35,403 bases of DNA from the NCBI GenBank assembly GCA_002364555.1, contig DEYM01000078.1:1-35403 (forward strand), given 5' to 3'. This document shows, in pieces, positions 23,594 to 32,895 of the stretch. The translations under genes and the position numbers were made by a program. Below the pieces are notes generated by a model that worked only from the letters and a program-made list of their open reading frames with translations, was not told the origin of the DNA and did no database searches. Numbering within the stretch: position 1 is the stretch's first letter; each line of letters starts with the position of its first letter. This stretch comes from Phycisphaerales bacterium UBA3158. Lineage in GTDB: Bacteria > Planctomycetota > Phycisphaerae > Phycisphaerales > SM1A02.

Positions 23594-25267
23594 TCAGACA
23601 ATCGACAAAAGCGTCTGGATCGTCTCATCGAGCGTCTCGAGATATCTTGCCGCTGCCTGATACTGGCGTTCATAGGTGAGGAGATTGATGGACTCCTCGT
23701 CCATCGATACGCCTGAAACCGATTGAACCTGTGCGGACAACCCGTCACGGACCATGGCCGCTGCTCCGTAGGCCCCTGTGGCACTCCCCGTCTTCACGGC
23801 CAGCGTGCCCACTTCCCCGGTCCAGAATGCCGTCAGGCTCTGACGGCCCAGACCATCGACGCTCCATTCACGAAGGCCGGCGATCAACAAGGCCGTATCG
23901 GCGGATCCCTCGACGAATTCCGAACCGGATGCCACGAGATTGATATCCGACTCGATCGAGCTGGAGACCGCTATCTTCGCTGCACTGGAACCACTGAAGA
24001 AGGTGTTGATCTCCAGGGCGGCCAGCACACCGGCGCTGTCGTTCGACAGCATGATCTCCTGATTCGCCGGTGCATCGATCTGCAATCGTCCATCCCCCGT
24101 GACCGTGATCTGGACGGATCCGTTGGTCTCGAGCTCGATGGCCTGAGCGAGATCGTCGAGGGACATCGTGGCTCCATCGACGTCGATGGTCCACGAATCC
24201 ATCATCTCACCTGTTTCCGGATCCCTGAGATTGATGCTGAAGCTGCCGTTGGCGATCGGGAAGTCAAGGAGCTGATTCATGGGGATCGTCGTGTCTTCGA
24301 CCGCGAGCCCACTGACCAGGCTGGTGTAGCCCGACAGTCCCTGCCCCTGTGAATGCAGGCGATTGACCTGCCAGATCAGTTCACGGCTGAATGTCTCCAA
24401 CGATTCAATCGCGGGTACGACCGTCTCGGCTCTCTGCCGGAGCAGACCACCGAGCACACCCTGACCCACCTGAAGGGACGTTCCATCGGCCTGGATTCTG
24501 ATGCTCGCTTCGGAGATGCCGTGCGTCGAGCTTTTGAAATGAGCCTCTATTCCTCGAGCCTCGTTACCCAGGACGACCGGAACCGAATCTACCAGGACAT
24601 CGGCCATGCCGGATTCCTGATGAATGACGACGACATCCATGTACTGCGACAATTCCGTCAGGAGGACTTCACGTTCATCCATGAGCATGGTCTCTTGACC
24701 ACCACCCTCCGTGACGATCTGCTCGTTGATTTCAGCGATTCTGGCAAGCAGTGTGTTTACCTGATTGACCGAACTCTCGATGGAGGTCGAGATCTCCGCA
24801 CCCAGATCGTGGTACTGGCTTCGGAGGTCGTTGATCTTTCCGGCGAGGGCTGCACCCCTTTCCACGATCAGTGTTCGAAGCGAAGTATCGGAAGGTGTGT
24901 TGGCGAGATTGGAGAAGGCATTGAAGAACTCATCCAGAGCTGAAGACAGATCCGTGTCCCCCAGTTCGTTCTGCATCGCCTCGATGGCACCGAGGAACTT
25001 CTGGTCGATCGACGCCCCCGCTTCTCTGCTGATCGCGTCACGGAACCTGGCCTGAAGAGCCAGATCGATTTCCCGTCGAGCGGCACTGAATGCCACCCCT
25101 TGACCGATCCCCTGGTTGCCCTTCATCGCCGAGAGATGAATGGTTCGACGTGAATAGCCGGGTGTCACCGCATTGGCCATGTTGTTGCCTGCCACACGCA
25201 TGGCCAACTGGGACGTGAGCAGTGCGGAACGACCGATCTCAAAGGCTCCATGAAGACTCATAGCCAT
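23594..25267 (-). CDS. flgK: Hook-filament junction protein FlgK
   Basis: The 557-residue product has the FlgK start (SLHGAFEIGRSALLTSQLAM, VAGNNMANAVTPGYSRR) and the matching C-terminus (ESINLLTYERQYQAAARYLETLDETIQTLL). These coiled ends pack in the axial structure while the middle carries the variable domain. FlgK is exported through the flagellar secretion system with FlgN as chaperone, and flgN lies just upstream. ATG 25267 and ATG 25261 are both possible; GGAG is better spaced for the second. Length and gene order are normal. Confidence 0.95.
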   Translation of the reverse strand: MAMSLHGAFEIGRSALLTSQLAMRVAGNNMANAVTPGYSRRTIHLSAMKGNQGIGQGVAFSAARREIDLALQARFRDAISREAGASIDQKFLGAIEAMQNELGDTDLSSALDEFFNAFSNLANTPSDTSLRTLIVERGAALAGKINDLRSQYHDLGAEISTSIESSVNQVNTLLARIAEINEQIVTEGGGQETMLMDEREVLLTELSQYMDVVVIHQESGMADVLVDSVPVVLGNEARGIEAHFKSSTHGISEASIRIQADGTSLQVGQGVLGGLLRQRAETVVPAIESLETFSRELIWQVNRLHSQGQGLSGYTSLVSGLAVEDTTIPMNQLLDFPIANGSFSINLRDPETGEMMDSWTIDVDGATMSLDDLAQAIELETNGSVQITVTGDGRLQIDAPANQEIMLSNDSAGVLAALEINTFFSGSSAAKIAVSSSIESDINLVASGSEFVEGSADTALLIAGLREWSVDGLGRQSLTAFWTGEVGTLAVKTGSATGAYGAAAMVRDGLSAQVQSVSGVSMDEESINLLTYERQYQAAARYLETLDETIQTLLSIV

Positions 25268-25308
25268 ACTCCATCAAAGATCATGTATCCAAACATCGTC
25301 ATGCACTC

Positions 25309-25836
25309 CTACCGCCTGATATCAACCGTTGCATGCAGTACTTCCGGCGATTCGATCCGTCCCCGTCTCCCGTACGTCGTGGCACCATTGGCAAGGCTCG
25401 AATTGACCGCCTGGATGACACCTCCGAGATGTCGACAAAGTGTCGTCGCGGCCGCACGCAGAATTGAACTCCTTCGAGCCGTCTCCTCGGCCAGTCCCCG
25501 GAGCTGTTCGACCACGGGCTCGATTCTCTGTCGGAGAACCGCTGGCAGATGACCACACAGATCCCGTGTCCTCATGGTCGCGTCGTCCCGCAATTCCGGA
25601 CCAAGCGATTCCTTGAGCCGACGAACCCCATTGACGCGATGTCTCTCGAGTTCCTGAAGCCGGGCGGCAATCACTCTTTCGTCACGACATATCTCGAGGA
25701 GGAGCGAGACATCGGCAGAACGAACGGCGGCTTCACCTTGACCGATATGATCAAGAAGCCGTGTGAAATCCGAGGCCTGGGCTTCGAGAATCTCGACGAG
25801 TGAGTCGACCTGTCTGGACAAGGATTCTTCGATCAT
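25309..25836 (-). CDS. flgN: FlgN-like flagellar export chaperone
   Basis: The 175-residue, mostly helical product sits directly before flgK and resembles the FlgN family: a long N-terminal helix (ESLSRQVDSLVEILEAQASDF), a helical core with CRDERVIAARLQELERHR, and a C-terminal TYGRRGRI segment. FlgN chaperones bind the C-terminal helices of FlgK and FlgL and deliver them to the export gate. The family is poorly conserved, so the call depends partly on gene order. The start overlaps the preceding stop by four bases, and flgK begins 41 bases downstream. Confidence 0.8.
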   Translation of the reverse strand: MIEESLSRQVDSLVEILEAQASDFTRLLDHIGQGEAAVRSADVSLLLEICRDERVIAARLQELERHRVNGVRRLKESLGPELRDDATMRTRDLCGHLPAVLRQRIEPVVEQLRGLAEETARRSSILRAAATTLCRHLGGVIQAVNSSLANGATTYGRRGRIESPEVLHATVDIRR

Positions 25837-26201
25837 GCGGTCAACTCCAATGATCCCGTTCTGGCAGTCAACTGATCAGTCAGCGCCTGGACCAATCCGA
25901 AGTTGGAACCTTGAACGATCTGGTCGGAAAGATGGCGGTTGAGCAGAGGCATGAATCGCTCCTCGACCGGACCAGGAGCGAATGGGCCTTCTCGAAAATG
26001 CGACTTCATCATCGAATCGAGAATCGGTTGGACCAGAGAGGTGGCGACCAGTTGCTGAGCCGCTTCATTGATCTGCTTTTCTCTGGAACCACCGCCGACA
26101 CGAGCGATGGCCGATGCGAAGGACGGCGCACGCTCCATCATCCTGGATGTCGTGTCCGCACCTGCGGTCTGGAGACTGGGTTGAATGGTCGAAGTCATCA
26201 T
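25833..26201 (-). CDS. flgJ: FlgJ-type rod-binding protein, no muramidase domain
   Basis: The 122-residue product matches the N-terminal rod-capping domain of FlgJ: AAQQLVATSLVQPILDSMMK, a GPFAPGPVEERFMPLLNRHL segment, and LVQALTDQL at the end. The C-terminal peptidoglycan hydrolase domain of enterobacterial FlgJ is absent, as in many other phyla, so another enzyme must open the wall for rod growth. The gene overlaps both neighbours by four bases (flgI upstream, flgN downstream), pointing to tight coupling. Confidence 0.85.
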   Translation of the reverse strand: MMTSTIQPSLQTAGADTTSRMMERAPSFASAIARVGGGSREKQINEAAQQLVATSLVQPILDSMMKSHFREGPFAPGPVEERFMPLLNRHLSDQIVQGSNFGLVQALTDQLTARTGSLELTA

Positions 26202-27310
26202 TCGTGAATGATCTCCGCGTGCAGCGAACCACTTCGTTCCAGCTCATAGATGATCTCGATCTGATCGGCCACGGGAACGTTGAACTGCCTGAGCGCTTCG
26301 AGCAGCGTGTTGAGATGGGTCGAGGACGTCTCCGTCCTTGGTGATTTCTCCGCGTTGATCGACAGCCACGTGCTCTGGGTCATCTGTGGAGCCAGTGCCG
26401 AGGGCTGAGGCTCGGGCGTCATCGTGGTGATCGTCAGTCCGGCATGTGAGATGGCCACGGGACCGATCTCCACATCACTTGTGACCAGTATGGTTCCGGT
26501 CCTTTCATTGATGACGATTCTGGCCTCCGTCTCGATCAAGGACGGATCAACCGGGATACTCATCAAGGCGGCTATGAACCGGGCCGGAGAGGATTGTTCC
26601 GATGTCGGAACCATCACTCGGACGCTGACTGCGTTTTCCGCAACAGCGAGTTGCTCGACACCGCTGAAATCAAGAGCTGAATTGACCAGGTCGGAAATCC
26701 TGGCGGCCATCGGATAGCCCGCGTACTGATCCTTGATCACCAGTTGGAGGCGACCCGTGGAATCGACGGGATTCCGATTGATGTCACGAATGACCTGACC
26801 ACCACCACGAACTCGACCACTGGTGAGATCGTCGCCCTCGATCACGATCGGACCGGTTGCGAAGGCCATGATCGGTGGGTTGTTCTTGTGGGGACGAGGC
26901 AATCTCAAGGGAGAGAAGACCAGTCTTCCACCGGCCAGACTCTCGGCATTGAACAGGGTGTCCACGGACACATCCAGCCGGGTGCCATCCATCGCCCCGA
27001 CCGCGGGAATCTCCATCTGGACCATCACGATCGCAAAGGCTCCGGCCTTGGAGAGCTCGTTGAGACCCCCGACCGGATCCCCCAGATTGGCCAGCAGTTC
27101 GGCATAGGGACGAACCGCCACGAAGGAATCCTTGGAGGTATCACCTGTTTCAGTGAGACCAACCACGATTCCCAGCCCCTGAAGAACAACTCGATCATGG
27201 CCCCTGAGGCGAATGAGATCCTGGAGAGAGGTCGCTCCGGCAGATCCTGCGCAGAGCGCAATTGTGACCATGACTCCAAATACACCACACCAGCTTGAAC
27301 AGCCTCGCAT
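26198..27310 (-). CDS. flgI: Flagellar P-ring protein FlgI
   Basis: The 370-residue product begins with a signal peptide (residues 1-26, MVTIALCAGSAGATS) and continues with the FlgI pattern: LQDLIRLRGHDRVVLQGLGI, VVGLTETGD, SLAGGRLVFSPLRLP, ARIVINERTGTILV and a C-terminal STHLNTLLEALRQFNVP. It assembles the periplasmic ring around the rod, as expected in a diderm. It is the first gene of the block, with AGGAG before ATG 27310 and a sigma-54 promoter about 52 bases further upstream. The usual partner flgH (L-ring) is not next to it in this window. Confidence 0.96.
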   Translation of the reverse strand: MRGCSSWCGVFGVMVTIALCAGSAGATSLQDLIRLRGHDRVVLQGLGIVVGLTETGDTSKDSFVAVRPYAELLANLGDPVGGLNELSKAGAFAIVMVQMEIPAVGAMDGTRLDVSVDTLFNAESLAGGRLVFSPLRLPRPHKNNPPIMAFATGPIVIEGDDLTSGRVRGGGQVIRDINRNPVDSTGRLQLVIKDQYAGYPMAARISDLVNSALDFSGVEQLAVAENAVSVRVMVPTSEQSSPARFIAALMSIPVDPSLIETEARIVINERTGTILVTSDVEIGPVAISHAGLTITTMTPEPQPSALAPQMTQSTWLSINAEKSPRTETSSTHLNTLLEALRQFNVPVADQIEIIYELERSGSLHAEIIHE

Positions 27311-27361
27311 ACGCGATCTCCTGGATTCTCTCCGCCTTTGAAGCGGATCCGGGACTCAGGA

Positions 27362-27377
27362 TGCAAATACCCTGCCA
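27362..27377 (-). promoter_or_regulatory. Sigma-54 promoter of the flagellar block
   Basis: On the minus strand TGGCAGG, four bases (GTAT), TTGCA matches the RpoN consensus TGGCACG-N4-TTGC(A/T) at all but one defined base, with GG and GC exactly ten bases apart. Transcription would start near 27351, about 41 bases before flgI. Sigma-54 control of hook and rod genes is common in polarly flagellated bacteria. Confidence 0.65.
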
Positions 27378-27458
27378 GATTTGGCCCAAGGGGCTCCGGG
27401 GCCCGTATCCGAATGGACTGGTTGACAAGAAGCCTCGTTCTGAGTCACCTATCCGTAT

Positions 27459-28424
27459 ATGAGCCACGCCTACCTGATTCCATTGGCATTGATTCTGGGA
27501 GCCTGTAGCCCGAATCGATCGATCGAGGTGCCCACCGCCCCTTCCACACGCCCCGAAGCGGTCGCCAAGTCCACTCCGGCTCAGGAGAGGCCCCTGGCGG
27601 CCATCGATCGTGAACCGATCACACTTCTGGGAATGCGGCAACGGTTGATGGAGGCCGCTGGTGGTGATGTTCTTCGTGAAATGAGACTGGAAGCAGCCAT
27701 TCAGGAGAAGCTGGATGCCAGAAGCATTGAAATCACCGAAGAAGCCATCCAGTCCGAGGAGAATCGTCTGCTGCTCGAACTCGATGACACGCCGGATACC
27801 GCTACGCAGCTGCTCAAAGCGGTCCGCGCGTCCCAGGGACTAGGTGATGTTCGATACCGGGGTCTGCTCTGGAGAAACGCCGCCTTGAGAGCATTGATCC
27901 AGGAGGATGTGAATGTTGATTCGAAGACCACGGAGCTGTTGTGGAGAATCAATCACGGGCCCAGACTACGCACTCGAATCATCGTTGTGAACTCCTTTTC
28001 CAGAGCGGCCACGATCGTTCAGGAGCTTGATGCTGGCCAGGACTTCACTCGATTGGCCGTCGACTGGTCCATCGATTCCAGCCGGGATCGAGGTGGTCTG
28101 CTCGATCCATTCAGCATGGACGATGTCAGTTATCCGCTTGCGCTCAGAAAAGCGTTCGATGATCTTGAGATCGGGCAGCACACCAACGCCGTGCTGCTGG
28201 GAGATCGATATCTGGTCGGACGCCTCGAGGAACGACTTCCATCCGATGGAATCAGCTTCGAATCGATCAAGAATCGTCTTCGTGAGCAAGCTCGACTGAC
28301 CCAGGAACGGATACTCATGCAGGAAGAGGCCTATCGTCTGAGGAATCAGCCGAAGATCCGGATTTTCGACGGCACACTCGAAACGTCGTTTCAGGAAACG
28401 ACTCCCGAACGTGATGAGCCCTGA
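27459..28424 (+). CDS. Parvulin-type (PpiC) peptidyl-prolyl isomerase lipoprotein
   Basis: The 321-residue product starts with a lipoprotein signal (LALILGAC, Cys16), then a Pro/Thr-rich linker, a helical SurA/PrsA-like N-domain (about 60-165), and a region fitting a parvulin domain at about 168-265: RTRIIVVNSFSRAATIVQEL, then DFTRLAVDWSIDSSRDRGGLL and LRKAFDDLEIGQHTNAVLLG. The usual R.R.I..... opening is present, but some active-site residues of the PpiC family (for example the conserved His pair) are not obvious, so it may be chaperone-only. It should help fold exported proteins. TTGACA lies at 27422-27427, but no matching -10 was found. An ABC transporter gene follows two bases later. Confidence 0.8.
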   Translation: MSHAYLIPLALILGACSPNRSIEVPTAPSTRPEAVAKSTPAQERPLAAIDREPITLLGMRQRLMEAAGGDVLREMRLEAAIQEKLDARSIEITEEAIQSEENRLLLELDDTPDTATQLLKAVRASQGLGDVRYRGLLWRNAALRALIQEDVNVDSKTTELLWRINHGPRLRTRIIVVNSFSRAATIVQELDAGQDFTRLAVDWSIDSSRDRGGLLDPFSMDDVSYPLALRKAFDDLEIGQHTNAVLLGDRYLVGRLEERLPSDGISFESIKNRLREQARLTQERILMQEEAYRLRNQPKIRIFDGTLETSFQETTPERDEP

Positions 28425-28426
28425 AC

Positions 28427-29380
28427 ATGTCCACTGAAACACGCCACAATTCCACCATCGATCCCGCTGGTACCACACCTGCCATTCAAGCCAGATCCAT
28501 CTGCAAGGAATACAAATCGAGCGACGGCACACGCCTGGCCCTTGATCATGTGGATCTCACCATTCCAAGGGGAGAGTGGGTCGCGATGCTTGGGCCCAAT
28601 GGTTCCGGCAAGTCGACTCTTCTGGGGATCGCTTCGGGACAGGTAACACCGACTCGTGGTGATTTCAATGTCATGGGACAGGATCTTGCCGGACTCGAAA
28701 GACAGCTGATCGGGGTCGTCTTCCAGGCCACGGCGCTTGATCCTCGATTGACGATAACGGAGAACCTCGTGGATCTTGGTCGTCTTCAGGGAATATCCAA
28801 TGACGGAATACGGACTCGGGTGAATGAAGCCCTCGAGAACAGTGGACTCATTGATCGAGCTCACGACAGGGTATCGACGCTGTCCGGTGGTCTTGCTCGA
28901 AGAGCCGATCTGGCCAGAGCCATGCTTCATGATCCCGCGTTGCTTCTTCTCGATGAGCCAACCACCGGCCTCGATCCCAATGCACGCCAGCACTACATGG
29001 AACATCTCTCCAGAATTCATTCCACCGGTCGGACGACGATCGTGATGAGCACTCATCTCGTGCAGGAAGCGGAGAAGGCTGGAAGAGTCATCATGCTCGA
29101 TGCCGGCAGATGCATCGCCGATGATTCACCTTCCGATCTTTGCGAGCAGATCGGAAGGAGAATTCTCAAGGTGTATCAGGATGACTTCGATCCTCCGGAA
29201 GGTGAGGGCTGGAGACGCCTCGACGAAGCATGGACATTGCCGGTCGCCGGTCATTCCGACCCTGTCGTCGAGGACCTCCTTGAACAAGGTGTGGAACTGG
29301 CCCTGATGAAGCCGACTCTCTCGGATGTGTTCAACAGACTCGGTGGCAGCGAACTCTCGATGACGGCGGCGATTCGATGA
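28427..29380 (+). CDS. ABC transporter ATP-binding subunit
   Basis: The 317-residue product is a standard ABC ATPase: Walker A GPNGSGKST (56-64), Q-loop Gln100, signature LSGGLARRADLARAM (from 152), Walker B LLLLDE (172-177) followed by PTTGLD, and the switch His in VMSTHLVQEAE. A C-terminal stretch after about residue 235 resembles the extra domain of DrrA/NodI-type exporters. It powers the ABC-2 permease encoded next, which overlaps it by four bases. Substrate is unknown; relatives export antibiotics, lipids or polysaccharide. It follows the parvulin lipoprotein gene in one operon. Confidence 0.95.
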   Translation: MSTETRHNSTIDPAGTTPAIQARSICKEYKSSDGTRLALDHVDLTIPRGEWVAMLGPNGSGKSTLLGIASGQVTPTRGDFNVMGQDLAGLERQLIGVVFQATALDPRLTITENLVDLGRLQGISNDGIRTRVNEALENSGLIDRAHDRVSTLSGGLARRADLARAMLHDPALLLLDEPTTGLDPNARQHYMEHLSRIHSTGRTTIVMSTHLVQEAEKAGRVIMLDAGRCIADDSPSDLCEQIGRRILKVYQDDFDPPEGEGWRRLDEAWTLPVAGHSDPVVEDLLEQGVELALMKPTLSDVFNRLGGSELSMTAAIR

Positions 29381-30141
29381 ACATAAACGGCCCATCCATT
29401 ACGACTGCCACCGGCATCATCTGGCGAAGAGAGCTTGTTCGCTTCACTCGTCAACCAGGCAGGATCATCGCGGCGATCGGGACATCGGTCCTCATATGGG
29501 TGCTGCTTGGAAGCGGATTCGCCAACAGCCTCGAACCCAAGATCGCAGCAGACGAGTCGATTTCATTCTCCGCATGGCTACTACCGGGGATGATGACGTT
29601 GATAGCCATGTTCTCCTCGATCTTCAGCAGCCTGTCGACCATCGAGGATCGGCAGACAGGATGGCTCCAGGCGGTGCTCGTTTCACCAGCACCGCGACTA
29701 TCGATAGCCCTCGGCAGAGCACTTGGTGGAGGCTCCGTCGCCTTCATTCAGGCAGGGATCCTGCTGGCGGCGATTCCATTGATCGGGCTTTCGACCGGAT
29801 TCATCGGCGTGCTGCTCGCACTGTTCTCACTGGCCATGGCCAGCCTCGCCATGTCCGCAATCGGACTGGCCTTCGCCTGGCGATGTCAAAGCGCCTCGTC
29901 CTTTCACAGCGTCATGAATCTGGTGTTCATGCCGATGTGGCTTCTGTCGGGCTCCGTGTTTCCGATCAATGGCTCGTCGACCTGGCTATCGATCGTGGCC
30001 TGGTGCAATCCACTCACCTGGTGCACCACTGCCATGAGGACGTCGCTGACATCGACTCCGGAGTGGGACATGATCGGCCTATCGGTGCTGGTTTCGATCG
30101 GTGCACTGGCGATCGCCACCGCGGTCATTTCCAGAAGATGA
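29377..30141 (+). CDS. ABC-2 family transporter permease
   Basis: The 254-residue product has six predicted membrane segments (IIAAIGTSVLIWVLLGSGF; AWLLPGMMTLIAMFSSIFSS; SVAFIQAGILLAAIPLIG; FIGVLLALFSLAMASLAM; LVFMPMWLLSGSVFPI; GLSVLVSIGALAIATAVI). Between segments two and three, DRQTGWLQAVLVSPAPRLSIALGRAL is the typical coupling-helix region of ABC-2 exporters. It pairs with the preceding ATPase. Its stop codon directly abuts the stop of the convergent lptG, with no base between (TGATCA). Confidence 0.92.
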   Translation: MNINGPSITTATGIIWRRELVRFTRQPGRIIAAIGTSVLIWVLLGSGFANSLEPKIAADESISFSAWLLPGMMTLIAMFSSIFSSLSTIEDRQTGWLQAVLVSPAPRLSIALGRALGGGSVAFIQAGILLAAIPLIGLSTGFIGVLLALFSLAMASLAMSAIGLAFAWRCQSASSFHSVMNLVFMPMWLLSGSVFPINGSSTWLSIVAWCNPLTWCTTAMRTSLTSTPEWDMIGLSVLVSIGALAIATAVISRR

Positions 30142-31266
30142 TCACGTTCGCATCCAGGCGAACCGGGCCAATCCGATTGGAAGCAGCAGAACCAACGGCA
30201 CGAACGCACTGACCATCGGGGAGAGTCCCGGAATCGGCACGAGCATGAAGGCCGCGGCAGTGATGTAGAGCGGCAGCACCACGCCCGCACAGATGACCGA
30301 TCTCTGCACCAGTCCCACCGGATATCGATCCAGGAAGAACGGCAAGGCGACGAGAAGTATCAGGATATTCACACCGATGATGACGAATCGACTCCAGAGA
30401 CTTCTCCGGAGTGAATCCGATTCACGTGTCTCGGGGCCATCCAGCAGCACGTTGATCTGAGCCACCGACAACATGCCTGCCAGTGCACCATGACGACGCA
30501 TCAAGAGGCGTCGAGGCGACAAGTCCGTCTCGATCGATTCGATGACCTCGGGACGTCCCGCCCGAGCCACCTCGCCATCGGTCCGCTCGAGAGAGGTCAC
30601 GACTCCATTCTTGAAGATCCAGGATTCGGATTCCGGATTCCACTGGGCCTGATCGGCTCGAATTCGACGCACCGCCAGACCATCGACCGTGCGTTCGATG
30701 AAATTCGGCTGAAGCAGTCGCTCTTCGATGGGATCGAAATCGGATGCCTGCAGAAGACGTCTGCTTGAATCGACCGTGATCGGAATCGGGAATGAGCGGA
30801 CCCCCGCCTGTCCGGCCTGCTGATGGGTACGAAGCAGCAGAGGCGCCATGTGGGGCATGACCAGTTCCTGATTGAGGATCTGGAGGAATCCAAGTCCACC
30901 GGTGACGATCAGAATCGGAATGGTGATTCTCTGCAGATTCCAACCACTTGCCAGCAAGGCGACCAGCTCGCGATGGCGGCTCATCTGGGCAATCGTGAAG
31001 GCCGTCGCGCCAATCACGAGAATTCCCCAGAGCCATGCGTAGAACTGGAACAGCTGTGGCAGCTGATACCCCAGTACCAGCATCGTCGTGGAGTACACCT
31101 TCCTCAGACCCCCCGCATCATCAGGTAGCGACTTGGAGGCTGCATCTGAAAAGGCATCGAGATTCAGCATGACGTCTATGACGACGGCGAAGAGATACAG
31201 CAGGAGAAAGAGAAGAACGAAGTTCCCCAGCATTCGAATCGCGATGTGTCGATCGATTCTGGTCAT
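30142..31266 (-). CDS. lptG: LptG-type lipopolysaccharide export permease
   Basis: The 374-residue product belongs to the YjgP/YjgQ family. It has three N-terminal membrane segments (NFVLLFLLLYLFAVVIDVML and the two following), a periplasmic beta-jellyroll region at about 130-275, and three C-terminal segments (FVIIGVNILILLVALPFFL; RSVICAGVVLPLYITAAAFML; a final one). With LptF and LptB it extracts lipopolysaccharide or a related lipid from the inner membrane. The family is divergent, and telling F from G rests mainly on gene order. It starts three bases after the stop of lptF. Confidence 0.88.
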   Translation of the reverse strand: MTRIDRHIAIRMLGNFVLLFLLLYLFAVVIDVMLNLDAFSDAASKSLPDDAGGLRKVYSTTMLVLGYQLPQLFQFYAWLWGILVIGATAFTIAQMSRHRELVALLASGWNLQRITIPILIVTGGLGFLQILNQELVMPHMAPLLLRTHQQAGQAGVRSFPIPITVDSSRRLLQASDFDPIEERLLQPNFIERTVDGLAVRRIRADQAQWNPESESWIFKNGVVTSLERTDGEVARAGRPEVIESIETDLSPRRLLMRRHGALAGMLSVAQINVLLDGPETRESDSLRRSLWSRFVIIGVNILILLVALPFFLDRYPVGLVQRSVICAGVVLPLYITAAAFMLVPIPGLSPMVSAFVPLVLLLPIGLARFAWMRT

Positions 31267-31269
31267 GGA

Positions 31270-32889
31270 TCAGTTCCTGGATACCCGGAAGTAGATGAAC
31301 AGAATCATGACAAGCAGGATGCCATTGCCCGACCAGGAAACCAGTGTGCCACCGACGAGATCACCATCCCTGATCATGCCGTTTCCACTGGCGATCAGGA
31401 TCAGATCGAGCAGTGCAGGAAAGAATGCCCAGATGTACACCCCAAGTGGAGGCAGATTCCGCAGGAGGACCGCCAGAGTGCCCCCCAGGACAAGCAGCAG
31501 CAACGCGGTCACCGACAGAGTCGATCTTCTGGCTACCTGGGCATCGATTTGCCCCAACAACTCACGGATCCTGAACTCCACGTATTCGACACCGCCATTG
31601 ACGGCTCCCGACTGCGCTTTCACCTGCGTCGAATAGTTCAACACCTCCGACAGCGGCATGTCACGCGGCAATTCCTCGACATCTCCGGAGGCGTCTAGCC
31701 CCGTGATGACGAGTTTCTCCCTCCGATTCGGTCGCAACGGCACATCAAGGGACTCGACCTCCACACCCATCAGTTCAAGCGTGAATCCACTTTCACCGCC
31801 AAGGATCTCCTGACGCTGCAGCCGGGCCGATTCAGTCGTGAATCGTCGACTCGGCAGATCATCGACTTTTTCCGTGATCACGATCGCCGAATCGTCCTGA
31901 TTCAGAAAGACGCCATCGAACACGCCGTCTGCCTCGATGTCGTATCGACGACGGATCGGTCCGGACTTCGCGATCGTGACTTTCCCATCCCGTACCAGTC
32001 TTTCATTCAATGATCCGGAGATCTGGAAGTCGTTGAGAGACTTGAGCAGACTCGATCGGGCATCATCGACGAGAATGGCTCGCTCGGGATGCACACGAGC
32101 CTCCCGAAGTTCCAGAAACGTCAGATGTTCCGGATCGCTCCTGTCAGGGCGTGGAATCGGAATCGCGTGGGTCGGTTCGATACGAGGTGAACCACGAAGA
32201 CTGTTGGATTTGGCATCCCAGGCGACGGTATCCTCCATCGCCAGCTTCAGAAGCGACACCCGATCTCGGTGATAGAGATCGATCACGGCACCCGCCGCGG
32301 TCACATCACTACCGGACAATCCGTTTGAATCCAGCTTGGAAGCCACTACACGACGAAGCAGGAATCGTTCATCGGCACCTGTCGGTGGATCCGGTATCTC
32401 CTCGAAATCCTCCGCATAGATCTGCAGCTCGTTGAACTCGAAGGGAACACCACGTTCGATCGACGTGGCGATCAACTGCTTGACATCTCCCGCCAGTGTC
32501 GCCGCCATGAGACCGAAGAATCTGGGAATGACCGTCTGGGTCAGGATGACCATGATGAGCATCAGCGCCAGCCCCAATCCGATGACGGGAGTGAAGATGC
32601 TTCGATAGCTCATGCCGCTGGCCGACATCGCGAGGATCTCGTTGTCGGTCACGAAACGATGCAGGGTGAGCGTTGCGGCAAATCCCGCTGCGAACGGCAA
32701 GGCGTATTGCAGCATCGGGATCATCGCCAGACCAACGAACTTGATGGCCTGGGCAGGCGTGAGAATCGTGTCTCCAGCAAGCGGCTTGATCACGGCCCCG
32801 AAGGCAATGATGGTGACCAGAATCGCGGTCGTGAGGAGAACCTGCCGAAGCAGTTCAACGAGGATGTAACGGTAAAGCCGCCACGGCAT
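31270..32889 (-). CDS. lptF: LptF-type lipopolysaccharide export permease, enlarged periplasmic domain
   Basis: The product is 539 residues from ATG 32889, whereas LptF/LptG are usually 350-390. It starts MPWRLYRYILVELLRQVLLT, has three membrane segments before residue 125, and three at the C-terminus (STLSVTALLLLVLGGTLAVL; GVYIWAFFPALLDLILIAS; SGNGILLVMILFIYF). The soluble part between them is about 320 residues, nearly twice the normal jellyroll, with an acidic, strand-rich insert. The longer in-frame start at 32937 lacks support; the chosen ATG has GATAAT six bases upstream and no Shine-Dalgarno. It pairs with lptG in an LPS-type lipid export complex. Confidence 0.88.
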   Translation of the reverse strand: MPWRLYRYILVELLRQVLLTTAILVTIIAFGAVIKPLAGDTILTPAQAIKFVGLAMIPMLQYALPFAAGFAATLTLHRFVTDNEILAMSASGMSYRSIFTPVIGLGLALMLIMVILTQTVIPRFFGLMAATLAGDVKQLIATSIERGVPFEFNELQIYAEDFEEIPDPPTGADERFLLRRVVASKLDSNGLSGSDVTAAGAVIDLYHRDRVSLLKLAMEDTVAWDAKSNSLRGSPRIEPTHAIPIPRPDRSDPEHLTFLELREARVHPERAILVDDARSSLLKSLNDFQISGSLNERLVRDGKVTIAKSGPIRRRYDIEADGVFDGVFLNQDDSAIVITEKVDDLPSRRFTTESARLQRQEILGGESGFTLELMGVEVESLDVPLRPNRREKLVITGLDASGDVEELPRDMPLSEVLNYSTQVKAQSGAVNGGVEYVEFRIRELLGQIDAQVARRSTLSVTALLLLVLGGTLAVLLRNLPPLGVYIWAFFPALLDLILIASGNGMIRDGDLVGGTLVSWSGNGILLVMILFIYFRVSRN

Positions 32890-32895
32890 CGTGGC

